From Bacteroidales bacterium (GTDB taxonomy: Bacteria; Bacteroidota; Bacteroidia; Bacteroidales; F082), in contig JAFYHS010000021.1 in the NCBI GenBank assembly GCA_017539045.1, forward strand, positions 43,952 through 107,951: 64,000 nucleotides of DNA, in the 5' to 3' direction. Numbering within the stretch: the first letter of the stretch is position 1; each line of letters starts with the position of its first letter. The notes below the pieces were generated by a model. It was given only the letters and a program-made list of their open reading frames with translations. It did no database searches and was not told the DNA's origin. The position numbers and the translations under genes are program-made. Shown in pieces: positions 23,633 through 31,677 of this stretch.

Positions 23633-24349
23633 ATGAATAGAATGACAAGATTATTGATGGCTTTGCTCGCGCTGGCTTTGCTCATGCCTTCGTGCAACAA
23701 AGGTCCAGGTGAAGGCGGCACGGGAACGGTGCAAGGCATGGTGAAGCTTGTGCATCATCCCGACGATGACTATACCTTGACTCCCGATACCATGGTGGCT
23801 GCCAAGACTGATGTCTTCATCATCTACGGTGATGAGGCCTATTTCGGCAACGATGTGGAGACCAATGCCGATGGCTTGTATAGGTTTGAGTATCTGCTGC
23901 CCGGCAGCTATACCGTGTTTTCCTATTCCACGCTGCCTTCGGGCGAGAAGGTGGCGGTGAGCGAGACGGTCGAGCTGCAGCGCGGCGCGGTGGCCCAAGT
24001 GCCTACGCTCTATATCCACGATGGTAAGGCCTATGGCACTTCCGTGGTGAAAGGCCGTGTGCATGCGTCCTACTACCATAACGGCAGCTGGCGTGGCGAA
24101 GGCTGGGCCTACGAGCACCGTGTCTACATCCGCAGAGCAGGCGACGACATCCCCTTCGACGACACCCGCGTGGGTCCCGATGGCTACTTTGCCTTCCAGA
24201 AGCTTCAACCTGGCGAATACGAAGTCTTTACGGCATCCGACGACATCGCAACGGAGATTCCCGACTTTGTCTTCCAATCCATCGTAGTGGATGAAGCAGG
24301 ACAGGTCTATGAGCTTCTTGAACAATTTGAAGTGATTATAAATGTGTAA
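23633..24349 (+). CDS. Putative lipoprotein with two carboxypeptidase-regulatory-like domains
   Basis: A 238-aa (or 235-aa, from ATG 23642) predicted lipoprotein. The signal ends in LLMPSC, a lipobox with the cysteine near residue 20. The mature part contains two beta-sandwich-like repeats, each with a DGLYRFEYLLPGSYTVFSY or DGYFAFQKLQPGEYEVFTA phrase. These are typical of carboxypeptidase-regulatory or transthyretin-like domains, which bind or present substrates on the cell surface. No enzyme motif is seen. The start is chosen downstream of the TATTTTTG box. It overlaps or abuts the following small gene. Confidence 0.75.
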   Translation: MNRMTRLLMALLALALLMPSCNKGPGEGGTGTVQGMVKLVHHPDDDYTLTPDTMVAAKTDVFIIYGDEAYFGNDVETNADGLYRFEYLLPGSYTVFSYSTLPSGEKVAVSETVELQRGAVAQVPTLYIHDGKAYGTSVVKGRVHASYYHNGSWRGEGWAYEHRVYIRRAGDDIPFDDTRVGPDGYFAFQKLQPGEYEVFTASDDIATEIPDFVFQSIVVDEAGQVYELLEQFEVIINV

Positions 24350-24353
24350 ACAA

Positions 24354-24788
24354 ATGAATATGAAAAAGTTAGTTTTGGCTTTGACGTTTCTTGCCATAAG
24401 CGTTGCAAGCTTCGCTCAATCGGTATCCGACGCCACTATTGCCAAGCGTGATAACCGCAGGGGCATGGTGCTGAAGGAATGGAACACAGCGGCGGGCGAC
24501 AAGCGCGCCTTCCTCGACCGTGTGACGACCTACGATGAATTGGGCCGTAAGATTGAGGAGATCGAATATGCCAGCTATGGCCAGAAGTGGCGTGTGGTGT
24601 TTGAGTATCCTGAGAACAGCGACATCACGGCCAAGGTGTTGCGTGAGATCGAGTACAACGACCGTGATAGGGTGACCCGAATCAAGAAGTACGAGTACAA
24701 CGAAGACGGCTCCAAGAAATGCCAGAAGAACTATTATCCGAACGGCAAGCTGGAGTCAGTGAAGACCTACGAGTACGTCCCAAAATAA
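24354..24788 (+). CDS. Small exported protein of unknown function
   Basis: A 144-aa protein with a signal peptide (MNMKKLVLALTFLAISVASFAQ). The mature part has repeated YDELGRKIEEIEYASYG and YNDRDRVTRIKKYEYNEDGSKK phrases, resembling the short beta-hairpin repeats of MORN- or RHS-like tails, but I do not recognise a family. The frame can begin at ATG 24342, overlapping the previous stop, but ATG 24354 or 24360 gives a cleaner signal peptide. It is followed eight bases later by the VTC-domain gene. Confidence 0.6.
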   Translation: MNMKKLVLALTFLAISVASFAQSVSDATIAKRDNRRGMVLKEWNTAAGDKRAFLDRVTTYDELGRKIEEIEYASYGQKWRVVFEYPENSDITAKVLREIEYNDRDRVTRIKKYEYNEDGSKKCQKNYYPNGKLESVKTYEYVPK

Positions 24789-24795
24789 GGCCAGC

Positions 24796-25563
24796 GTGGA
24801 AGAGATCCTCGGCATAGTGCAAGGCATGAAGCCTATCACGCTCGACGAGATGAGCGGCGTGAAGCTGATGAACCGCATCGACACCAAATATGTCGTGACG
24901 GAGGCGCAGCTCAAGGCCATTTTGTCGGCGATTTGCGACCATTACTATGCCCAGGAGGTGGAAGGCCATCGCTTCTCGCCCTACAGCACGGTGTATTACG
25001 ACACGCCCGAGCTGACGATGTACCTCATCCACCACGACCGTCATCTGGTGCGCGACAAGGTGCGGGTGCGTACCTATGTCGACTCCCACCTGACCTTCTG
25101 CGAGGTGAAGCATAAGAACAACAAGGGCCGGACCAAGAAGAAGCGCATCGCCGTGGAACCCATCCCCAACATCATCGACAACCCCGAGGCAGCGGCGTTT
25201 TTGGCGGAGAAGCAACCCTACGAGGTAAGCACTTTGAGCCCGCATCTCGTCACCGCTTTCGATAGGATTACCTTGGTGAACTACGACAAGACGGAACGCC
25301 TCACCATCGACTGCAACCTGCGCTTCGAGAACCTGCGCAGCGGCAACAAGGCCGCGATGACGCCCCTCGTCGTGATGGAGTTGAAGCAGGACGGACGTGC
25401 CCATTCATTGCTGAAGGACGTGCTCTTTGAAATGCGTATCAGACCCTTTAAGGTCAGCAAATACTGCATCGGCACCTGCCTGACCCGCCCCGAGGTGAAA
25501 CAGAACCGGTTTAAGAAAAAGTTGAGAAGAATTGAAAAGCTTAAAACTATGGCCTATGGCTAA
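24796..25563 (+). CDS. VTC domain-containing (polyphosphate polymerase-like) protein
   Basis: A 255-aa protein of the VTC family, the triphosphate-tunnel fold that in yeast makes polyphosphate. Basic and acidic strand residues lining the tunnel are visible: NRIDTKYVV, YYDTPELTMYL, KVRVRTYVD, CEVKHKNNKGRTKKKR and VVMELKQDGR. In bacteria this domain is often found with DUF4956 membrane proteins, as here. Whether the enzyme makes polyphosphate or hydrolyses other triphosphates is not shown by sequence. The stop lies within a GGCCTATGG repeat stretch, so the final residues AYG are repeat-encoded. Confidence 0.85.
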   Translation: MEEILGIVQGMKPITLDEMSGVKLMNRIDTKYVVTEAQLKAILSAICDHYYAQEVEGHRFSPYSTVYYDTPELTMYLIHHDRHLVRDKVRVRTYVDSHLTFCEVKHKNNKGRTKKKRIAVEPIPNIIDNPEAAAFLAEKQPYEVSTLSPHLVTAFDRITLVNYDKTERLTIDCNLRFENLRSGNKAAMTPLVVMELKQDGRAHSLLKDVLFEMRIRPFKVSKYCIGTCLTRPEVKQNRFKKKLRRIEKLKTMAYG

Positions 25564-25624
25564 TGGCCTATGGCTGCCTCGACGTGAGGGCAAGCCATTG
25601 GCCATTGACTATTGGCCATAAGCC
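25547..25624. repeat. Inverted GGCCTATGG-type repeat after the VTC gene
   Basis: Left arm (about 25547-25577) repeats TATGGC/AATGGCC units. The right arm (about 25591-25624) is its imperfect inverse, so a stem-loop of about 30 bp per arm can form. It lies partly in the last VTC codons. Not followed by a T-run, so a terminator is unlikely. Confidence 0.7.
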
Positions 25625-25661
25625 TAGTAAACAACAATTAAACAATCAATAAAACGACAAT

Positions 25662-26390
25662 ATGAACCTATTACAAATCAACATGCAGGACTTTGATCCT
25701 GACATCGCGCGCGAGTTTGGTGGCGACGTCTCGGCGATGGACTTCCTCGGTGTGCCGCTTTTCGACGCCCATAGCCTGTGGACGACGCTGATCCGCTTTG
25801 TGTTCAACTTCCTCGTCTGCTGGATTATCATCCATTGCTTCTACTACAAGAAGGCCAACCGCAAGGACTATTACTTCACCTTCCTCATGTTTGCCGTGGT
25901 CATCTTCCTTATCATCTCGCTGATGGAGAACATGAAGATGAACATCGCCTATGCCTTGGGCCTCTTCGCCATCTTCGGCATGATACGTTACCGAACGGAG
26001 ACCATCAAGATACGTGAGATGACTTACCTCTTTGTGGTGATGGGTCTGAGCATCGTCAACGGTATGGCTCTCTCGACGAGTTATGCGGAGCTCGTCTTGG
26101 TCAACCTGCTGACCATACTGATTGTGTGGCTGCTTGACGGCACGAAACTGTTGAAACACACTGCCACGAAGATCATCCTCTACGACCGCATCGAGAACAC
26201 CAAGCACGGCAGGGAAGAGGAGCTGAAGGCCGACCTCGTGGAACGCACGGGCCTCGACATCTCTAAAGTGGAGGTGGGGCATATCGACTACTTGCGCGAC
26301 GTGGCCTACGTGAAGGTGTACTACAAGCCTATTGACGGCGAGGTGAATACGATCGATACGGTGACCAAACTGAAAGATTTTGATGTTTAA
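25662..26390 (+). CDS. DUF4956 membrane protein
   Basis: A 242-aa integral membrane protein with about four helices between residues 45 and 165 (FVFNFLVCWIIIHCFYY, FTFLMFAVVIFLIISL, IAYALGLFAIFGMIRY, LVLVNLLTILIVWLL). The phrase FAIFGMIRYRTETIKIREM, between the third helix and the loop, is a mark of DUF4956. The C-terminal 80 residues are soluble. This family often accompanies VTC-domain proteins and is thought to be part of a membrane complex with them. That link rests on genome context, here a 98-bp gap downstream of the VTC gene. Its function is unknown. Confidence 0.85.
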   Translation: MNLLQINMQDFDPDIAREFGGDVSAMDFLGVPLFDAHSLWTTLIRFVFNFLVCWIIIHCFYYKKANRKDYYFTFLMFAVVIFLIISLMENMKMNIAYALGLFAIFGMIRYRTETIKIREMTYLFVVMGLSIVNGMALSTSYAELVLVNLLTILIVWLLDGTKLLKHTATKIILYDRIENTKHGREEELKADLVERTGLDISKVEVGHIDYLRDVAYVKVYYKPIDGEVNTIDTVTKLKDFDV

Positions 26391-26392
26391 TG

Positions 26393-26529
26393 TCACAAAA
26401 CCGACAAAACCTTCAAAACTCTTTTGGTTGAGGATAGCGGCGCGCAACCGCGTCGCCGCTGGAAAGCGTGCCGGTTGGCCGCTTTCCAACCGAGCATTGA
26501 AAGTTTTGTGAGTTTTGTAGGTTTTGTGA
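26393..26529. repeat. Cloverleaf-like intergenic palindrome element
   Basis: Outer arms 26393-26420 and 26502-26529 are inverse copies with about four mismatches, built from iterated ACAAAAC/GTTTTGT units. Inside, GGTTG (26426-26430) pairs with CAACC (26487-26491). Two further hairpins are AGCGGCG/CGCCGCT (26436-26442 with 26454-26460) and GGAAAGCG/CGCTTTCC (26461-26468 with 26480-26487). The element fills nearly all of the gap between the DUF4956 and DUF2490 genes. It looks like a mobile repeat or a structured RNA, not a simple terminator. Confidence 0.7.
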
Positions 26530-26539
26530 GAAAAAGGAT

Positions 26540-27217
26540 ATGAAGAGGCTATTACTCATATTATTGTTGTTGGTTTCGGTTAGCATCTTCGCGCAGAGCG
26601 AACGTACGACCGACTTCGGCGGCATCGTCTCGGCTGAGGCTGAGGTGGGCTTGGGTGGACCTTGGGGTCTTTCGGCAGAGGAGGAGCTGCGCTTCGACCA
26701 CGACTTCACGCAGTTCGACCGATGGCTCAACTCGGTGGGGGTGAACTATAACTGCCTGCACAATAGGATGAACATCGGTCTCTTGGCCGACTACATCCGT
26801 CGCCACAACGACAGAGGTTACTATGAAAACCGTGGCCGTTTGGGCGTGCAGGTCACCTATGTTGAGGAGTGGCGCCGCTTCAAGTTCCAGGTGCGTAGCA
26901 AGGCCATCGGCACCTTCTACGACGAGCGCACGGGCGAGCATCGTGTCAATCCCAAGTTGTATTGGCGCAACCGTTTGAAGGTGACCTACCAGCCGATGAA
27001 CAGCCGGTGGAAATATGCCCTTTCCACCGAATTGTTCTGGCTCACCAACGACCCCAAGAAAGGCGGCCTCGACAACCTGCGCACCGTGCTCTCGGTTGAC
27101 TATCGCCTTTCGAGACGCTATTACCTCTCCGCCTTTGCGCGCATGGACAATGACCTCTGGGTGAACGAACCTGTAGACAGATTCTATTTTGGCTTGACGT
27201 TTAAGGCGAAGTATTGA
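26540..27217 (+). CDS. DUF2490 family outer membrane protein
   Basis: A 225-aa exported protein. The signal peptide is MKRLLLILLLLVSVSIFAQ. The mature part has alternating strands (ELRFDHDFTQFDRWLNSVGVNY, RLGVQVTYVEEWRRFKFQVRSKAIG, RNRLKVTYQPMNSRWKYALSTELFW). It ends in a strand with terminal aromatics (FYFGLTFKAKY), typical of a beta-barrel recognised by BamA. DUF2490 members are small barrels of unknown role. The gene follows the VTC and DUF4956 genes, and these three together recur in Bacteroidota as far as I recall, so a shared surface or polyphosphate role is conceivable (inference). Confidence 0.85.
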   Translation: MKRLLLILLLLVSVSIFAQSERTTDFGGIVSAEAEVGLGGPWGLSAEEELRFDHDFTQFDRWLNSVGVNYNCLHNRMNIGLLADYIRRHNDRGYYENRGRLGVQVTYVEEWRRFKFQVRSKAIGTFYDERTGEHRVNPKLYWRNRLKVTYQPMNSRWKYALSTELFWLTNDPKKGGLDNLRTVLSVDYRLSRRYYLSAFARMDNDLWVNEPVDRFYFGLTFKAKY

Positions 27218-27226
27218 TTTTATTCG

Positions 27227-27234
27227 TACCTTTG
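27227..27234 (+). promoter_or_regulatory. Predicted -7 box of the TPR regulator, near-leaderless
   Basis: TACCTTTG ends five bases before ATG 27240. Transcription would begin close to the A of the ATG, so the mRNA may be leaderless. Confidence 0.45.
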
Positions 27235-27239
27235 CAGGT

Positions 27240-29186
27240 ATGAAGCGCATTGTCCCGATAGTATTATGGGTCCTCGTAGCCTTGTTGGCTGCTTGCACTC
27301 CGTCAGTTGAGGCTTCACGATGCCTCGAAGGACCGACCCAAAGATTGTCGGCCATCGACAGCCTGATGTGGCAGCGCCCCGACAGTGCGTTGACCCTATT
27401 GTTGCCCTGGTTTGACGACTGTAGAGACGTTGCGTGCAACGTCTACACGGAAAACGACAACGGTAATTCGGAAGACGTAGCACGCTACGTCTCTGCTGAC
27501 GCAGAATACGACCGCCATTACGCCAACCTGTTATTGTCAGAGTTGTTGTACAAAAACGATTCCGCCCAGACCAATCGCCAAGAATTGTTGCAGGCTGTGG
27601 CCTATTTCGATTCGTTGTCGGCGGGCACACGCGGTGCGTCCCTACAGGTATTCTGCCGTAGGGACGCACCGCGTGTGTCCGCCAATAGGCCATCCATCGC
27701 CTTCCTCTCCGCCCGTTCCCACTACATGAACGGCGTAGGCTACTACGAAAACGACAGCGTGGTGCCTGCCTGCCAGGAATACATGAAGGCCTTGGATATC
27801 ATGCAAGACCATTTTGAGGAAAAGGAGCTGGTGGGACATAAGGCGCAGTTTATGGCATTAGTCTACACAAGATTAACCGATCTTTTTTCCAGACTTTACC
27901 TTCATGAACAAACCGTTTATTTTTCAAGACAATCATTGTCGTATTACAAAAAACAAAATGTTCCAATATGGTATTTGTCTCGGATGTTATGTGAGATAGG
28001 TGCTCAATATGACATGTTGGAGCAGTTGGATAGTGCTGACATCTATTATCAAAAAGCGGTTTCCTTATTAAATGACACAAATTGCTTATTATACAAAGAC
28101 CTTGCAGCGAGGCAGTCTTTTTTATCATATAAAAAAAGGAACACTACAGAGAATTCCTTGAAACAATTATACAAACTGATTGGATTGGCAAATAGCGAAA
28201 TGGAGTATTTGTCAAGATGTTTAACTATCGGTGGAGTATTCTATTATGAAAAGCGGTATGATTCTGCCTTTTTATATTTGGACAAGGTGTTTCATGAGAC
28301 TACAAATGATGCTTCAAAAAAACAAGCAACAGAGTGGTTGGTTGAAATCTGTAAGATAGAAGGTCGAGGTGAACAGGCATTCGAATATGCTGAATACTTG
28401 GCTCCTTTTGCCAATCAGGAAGAGAATCAAAGTGCGATAAAATCACAATTAACGGAACTCTATAAAAACTATAGTCAGAATAATCTAGAGCAGATCCATA
28501 AACAAGAGAAAAAGAAAAGCCAAAAATGGGCTGTTCCAATTGTCGGAGGACTCCTTACTTTGATATTGATTTTAATACTCTTTCTTCATAAGAACAAAAA
28601 AAGGAAAAAGCGTCTTGAAGTTCAAATCAAGGAAGAACAATATACTCATGACGTTCAACAGAAAGCCCTGTCTGGTAGGCTAAAAAAGAGCAATGAGACG
28701 CTGCGAGAGGCCTTAAAACAGATTGAGAAGCATGAGGATAGACTGGAAAACAATAAGCATAGTCAAGAGGCATGTATAGGCAGAGAGCAGTATGCCGCTT
28801 TTATAGAGGCCCCCATTTGCCAAGAGATTCTAGGCCGAGTTGATCAGCTGCATTCAGACAAAAGAACAGCGATTAAGACCGACTCGGACATTTCGGAGTA
28901 TAAGGCTTTTGCCCTATCAGCAACGCAACTGGTTGTTCTTTCTAAAACTGTTGATGAGTTTTTCCCTTGTCTATACCCTTCGTTAAAGAAAAAACACCCA
29001 GACATAAACCAAAAAGATTGGAGATTCTGCCTCTTATATCTTTTGCAGCTGGATAAAATGAGTATTAGTATAATGCTACAGGAATCATACCATACCTGCC
29101 GGCGTTATACTTTGAAGTTGGAACGGGTCTTCCAATGCAAGCATGGCTTGACTGCTTTTCTTCTTGAAGAAGCGAAAGCTCTTTAA
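27240..29186 (+). CDS. Lipoprotein-signal TPR protein with membrane helix and cytoplasmic C-terminus
   Basis: A 648-aa protein of a type common in Bacteroidales. The N-terminus has a lipoprotein-like signal (LVALLAACTPS). Residues about 30-420 look like TPR helices (for example ARSHYMNGVGYYENDSVV and ADIYYQKAVSLL). One membrane helix is near 430-452 (WAVPIVGGLLTLILILILF), then a coiled coil and a C-terminal part (FCLLYLLQLDKMSISIMLQES) that may bind DNA, as in related sensor-regulators. The first about 600 bp are GC-rich with neighbour-like codons and carry three palindromes in frame (27421-27682). The rest, from about 27845, is clearly AT-rich. Downstream genes of the DUF3244 type often accompany such regulators. 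Confidence 0.75.
   Translation: MKRIVPIVLWVLVALLAACTPSVEASRCLEGPTQRLSAIDSLMWQRPDSALTLLLPWFDDCRDVACNVYTENDNGNSEDVARYVSADAEYDRHYANLLLSELLYKNDSAQTNRQELLQAVAYFDSLSAGTRGASLQVFCRRDAPRVSANRPSIAFLSARSHYMNGVGYYENDSVVPACQEYMKALDIMQDHFEEKELVGHKAQFMALVYTRLTDLFSRLYLHEQTVYFSRQSLSYYKKQNVPIWYLSRMLCEIGAQYDMLEQLDSADIYYQKAVSLLNDTNCLLYKDLAARQSFLSYKKRNTTENSLKQLYKLIGLANSEMEYLSRCLTIGGVFYYEKRYDSAFLYLDKVFHETTNDASKKQATEWLVEICKIEGRGEQAFEYAEYLAPFANQEENQSAIKSQLTELYKNYSQNNLEQIHKQEKKKSQKWAVPIVGGLLTLILILILFLHKNKKRKKRLEVQIKEEQYTHDVQQKALSGRLKKSNETLREALKQIEKHEDRLENNKHSQEACIGREQYAAFIEAPICQEILGRVDQLHSDKRTAIKTDSDISEYKAFALSATQLVVLSKTVDEFFPCLYPSLKKKHPDINQKDWRFCLLYLLQLDKMSISIMLQESYHTCRRYTLKLERVFQCKHGLTAFLLEEAKAL
27421..27444. repeat. 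Intragenic palindrome 1 in TPR gene
   Basis: AGACGTTGC (27425-27433) and GCAACGTCT (27436-27444) form a hairpin within the reading frame. It resembles short Bacteroidota REP-type palindromes. Confidence 0.75.
27473..27492. repeat. Intragenic palindrome 2 in TPR gene
   Basis: AGACGTAGC (27473-27481) pairs with GCTACGTCT (27484-27492), a second in-frame hairpin about 30 bases after the first. Confidence 0.75.
27621..27682. repeat. Intragenic 25-bp inverted repeat in TPR gene
   Basis: Arm 27621-27645 is the inverse of 27658-27682 with a single mismatch, separated by a 12-base loop. The right arm begins GTAGGGACGCACCGC, close to the repeats at 12956. It encodes residues around SAGTRGASLQVFCRRDA of an otherwise intact frame, so it looks like an in-frame repeat insertion. 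Confidence 0.85.
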
Positions 29187-29220
29187 GTGCTGGTTTTCAA
29201 ATTATTGTATAAATAACTAT

Positions 29221-29242
29221 AAAAATTGCAAAAGCAATTTTT
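29221..29242 (+). terminator. AT-rich hairpin after the TPR gene
   Basis: AAAAATTGC (29221-29229) pairs with GCAATTTTT (29234-29242), ending in T's. A weak intrinsic terminator 35 bases past the stop. A further inverted pair, TGTTGTAATT (29248-29257) with AATTACAACA (29279-29288), sits before the next gene and could be an operator. Confidence 0.55.
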
Positions 29243-29296
29243 CACTTTGTTGTAATTAAATGCCATATTATTGCAACAAATTACAACACAAAACTT

Positions 29297-29674
29297 ATGC
29301 GACACATAAAAAACAAACTACTCGTTTTGCTGTTGGGTATCATTTCCCCAACAGTATGGTGTGGTGCCAATGTTATTACTCAATTTGATGGTTATAGTCA
29401 TATAATAATCAAGGAGGGGATATTGCAGGGTTTTCCCAAAGGTTCCACCATCAATGCCACTATCAGTGGCCATCTTCTCACAGTATCGTTCACACAAAAC
29501 ATCGGCCAAGTAGAGGTGGAAATCACCACAGACACTGGAGCCACGGTGGATTGCGTCAACACAAGTACTCCAACGGGCTTTCAGTGCTACATTCTCGATG
29601 CAGGAGATTATGTTGTCACCTTTACCTTGTCTAATGGTGATGAGTATTATGGTGAATTTACAGTTACAGATTAA
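29297..29674 (+). CDS. DUF3244 domain-containing exported protein
   Basis: A 125-aa secreted protein with a signal peptide (KLLVLLLGIISPTVWCGA). The mature part is a small beta-sandwich: LLTVSFTQNIGQVEVEI, then QCYILDAGDYVVTFTLSNGDEYYGEF. That is the pattern of DUF3244, common in Bacteroidales beside TPR-type regulators such as the preceding gene. No catalytic motif. AT-rich, like the genes around it. Function unknown. Confidence 0.8.
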   Translation: MRHIKNKLLVLLLGIISPTVWCGANVITQFDGYSHIIIKEGILQGFPKGSTINATISGHLLTVSFTQNIGQVEVEITTDTGATVDCVNTSTPTGFQCYILDAGDYVVTFTLSNGDEYYGEFTVTD

Positions 29675-29727
29675 TTTGTCATTTATCTATTAATCATTAT
29701 TACAAACAATTTAAAAACACAATCATC

Positions 29728-30780
29728 ATGACGAAAAAAAGATTTACCCTGTTTGCCATCGTTATGGCAGCATTTGTCCTTTTTGTAGGATGCAAGAAAG
29801 AAAAAGAGCTGTCTACTTTGCGCCCAAAACAACAAATGCTCAAATTTGAGTCTTTTGAAGAGATTTTTCGGTATTTAAATGATAATACTAGATCATTTGA
29901 TACAGGATTTACTTCATATGGTTCCTTTATGGATAGCATATACTACTCCCTAAATATTGAAAACCGATTCAAAACCATAGAAGAAATAACAAAGTTTGTC
30001 AATGAAAACGACAGTTTGTTTCAATTGATACTATGTGATGATGGCTATTATATGTTTGAAACAATTCTTTTTGATCATCCATTTCGTAATGTTGCTAATA
30101 AAGATGGTATTTTTCAAGTCCGAGATTCTGTTTATAAGATAATTCAAGATGGGTTGATTTCAACATCAGCTGATAATATAGAAAGTTTATATACAGACAA
30201 TGTGTATTCCATTGATAATAATGAATTATTTAGAATCCACAAATTTGAAACAAAACAAACAAGTATAAATGAGTGTAAATCCTATATGTGTGGATGCACA
30301 ATTCTCTATGGTCTACCTAAAGAAAATGAGAGTATTAATGGTAATAATAAAACTTATGTAAAACTTACATTTTATTATAATCAGAACTATACAACTTTGG
30401 ATCTCGGAGCCACTTTCTTTGCCAAACCATATAAACGTACCGGGTTTTGGTTTGGCTGTTTTCGTACAATTTATGTTGAGTTTGATGCAAATATCCATTA
30501 TTATTCATATAATTGGGATCAATGCTATCATAGATTGCCATGTGATGGGGTCACATATGTTTCTACTTCGGGTGCGTCAACTACACGCTCAATTTATCAA
30601 ACAATCTATTCAGATCCTGAAAAAATAGGAGCAAAGCATATTGGGGCAGTTTTCGGGAGAGCAAGAACACCAGATACTGATTGGGCAACAATATCTTGGC
30701 GAGAAGAATATATTGAAGACTCTGGTGTTCAGTATCCCATACCTCATCCTCAGCCACCTGCGATACTACCCGCCTTCTAA
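29728..30780 (+). CDS. Predicted lipoprotein of unknown function
   Basis: A 350-aa exported protein. The signal ends VLFVGC with the lipid-anchored cysteine near residue 22 (MTKKRFTLFAIVMAAFVLFVGCKKEKE). The mature sequence is rich in N, D, Y, T and S, with a CKSYMCGC cysteine cluster in the middle and FWFGCFRTIYVEF later. It ends in a proline-rich tail (PIPHPQPPAILP). I do not recognise a family. It is AT-rich and in line with the DUF3244 gene, so the two may be co-transcribed in this accessory block. Confidence 0.6.
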   Translation: MTKKRFTLFAIVMAAFVLFVGCKKEKELSTLRPKQQMLKFESFEEIFRYLNDNTRSFDTGFTSYGSFMDSIYYSLNIENRFKTIEEITKFVNENDSLFQLILCDDGYYMFETILFDHPFRNVANKDGIFQVRDSVYKIIQDGLISTSADNIESLYTDNVYSIDNNELFRIHKFETKQTSINECKSYMCGCTILYGLPKENESINGNNKTYVKLTFYYNQNYTTLDLGATFFAKPYKRTGFWFGCFRTIYVEFDANIHYYSYNWDQCYHRLPCDGVTYVSTSGASTTRSIYQTIYSDPEKIGAKHIGAVFGRARTPDTDWATISWREEYIEDSGVQYPIPHPQPPAILPAF

Positions 30781-30849
30781 TTATATGCCAAGTTACAATA
30801 ATACAACAGCCATACAATGGAAATACAATAATGCTCATGGCTTGTCGTT

Positions 30850-30857
30850 TATTTTTG
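30850..30857 (+). promoter_or_regulatory. Predicted -7 box for the gene at 30896
   Basis: TATTTTTG, 38 bases before the ATG, a TAnnTTTG match in AT-rich DNA. The chance of a random match is higher here than elsewhere. Confidence 0.35.
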
Positions 30858-30895
30858 ATTTGTATTAACAACAAATAAAACCATACACAATTATT

Positions 30896-31564
30896 ATGAA
30901 CATTAGGATTTTTCTATTAGTAGTTCTTTTCTTGCCTCACGTTGCTTTTGCACAGGGCCAGTCAAAGCCTTTCAACAAAGGCAATTTCAAAATCGATGTG
31001 AGCTATTCCAGTTTGATGGAAAAAAACCTTAGTCGCACTTATCCTGATTTTTGTTTGAGTGTTAATTATGGCCTTACCGAATGGTTAGTTGCAGGTGTTT
31101 TCGGTAGCTATGGTAAGCTATCTTATTTATTAAGTGGCGGTAGAACGTCATGCATCGTTAGCATTCCTAATCCACAACCCGTCAAATATGATGGAGAAGT
31201 GGCGGAACGTTACTTTCACTATGGCTTCAATGTGGAGCTACATCCTCTTTCCATTTGGATGCCAAGCTTCCATTTAATAGATCCATACTGCCGCGGCGAA
31301 TTGGGCCTGAGAACCATTACAAAGCAATATGTTCCAGAAATAGAGGATTCTTATGCCGAACGTGTCCACAACAGTTTTCTCTATGGCGGAAGCATCGGCT
31401 TGGCCGTCAATCCTTCAAGGTATTTCGGTGCATTCTATGAGTTGGCTTATAATAACTTAAACAAGGAGATGATAGACTTTTTTGCAAATGAAATAAGAAT
31501 GAAGCCCATCCAGCGTTTCGGTCTCAACATCCGTTTCGGTGGACCGAAGAAATGGCAACGATAA
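30896..31564 (+). CDS. Predicted outer-membrane beta-barrel protein, tandem copy 1
   Basis: A 222-aa exported protein (signal LLVVLFLPHVAFAQGQ) with a beta-barrel look: alternating strands and a late FGLNIRFGGPKKWQ end. It is a paralogue of the next gene: both have FAQGQ(S/A)KPFNKG just after the signal, a conserved V(A)NPSRYFG(A/F)FYE stretch and the same RFGGPKKWQ terminus. The pair is a tandem duplication. No known family is recognised. Its job is unknown, possibly porin-like. The gap before copy 2 contains a palindrome. Confidence 0.65.
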   Translation: MNIRIFLLVVLFLPHVAFAQGQSKPFNKGNFKIDVSYSSLMEKNLSRTYPDFCLSVNYGLTEWLVAGVFGSYGKLSYLLSGGRTSCIVSIPNPQPVKYDGEVAERYFHYGFNVELHPLSIWMPSFHLIDPYCRGELGLRTITKQYVPEIEDSYAERVHNSFLYGGSIGLAVNPSRYFGAFYELAYNNLNKEMIDFFANEIRMKPIQRFGLNIRFGGPKKWQR

Positions 31565-31570
31565 ACACTT

Positions 31571-31599
31571 GTAGGGCTGTCACACCGTGGCAGCCCTAC
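31571..31599. repeat. Palindrome between the tandem barrel genes
   Basis: GTAGGGCTG (31571-31579) pairs with CAGCCCTAC (31591-31599). It shares the GTAGGG lead with the palindromes at 27658 and 12954 but has a different core. Confidence 0.8.
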
Positions 31600-31677
31600 A
31601 GCATTGATGCAATAAAACTATTTGGCTTTCGTTATGCCTTCAGTTCTGGAATACAAACATCACCATTAACAATCGTC

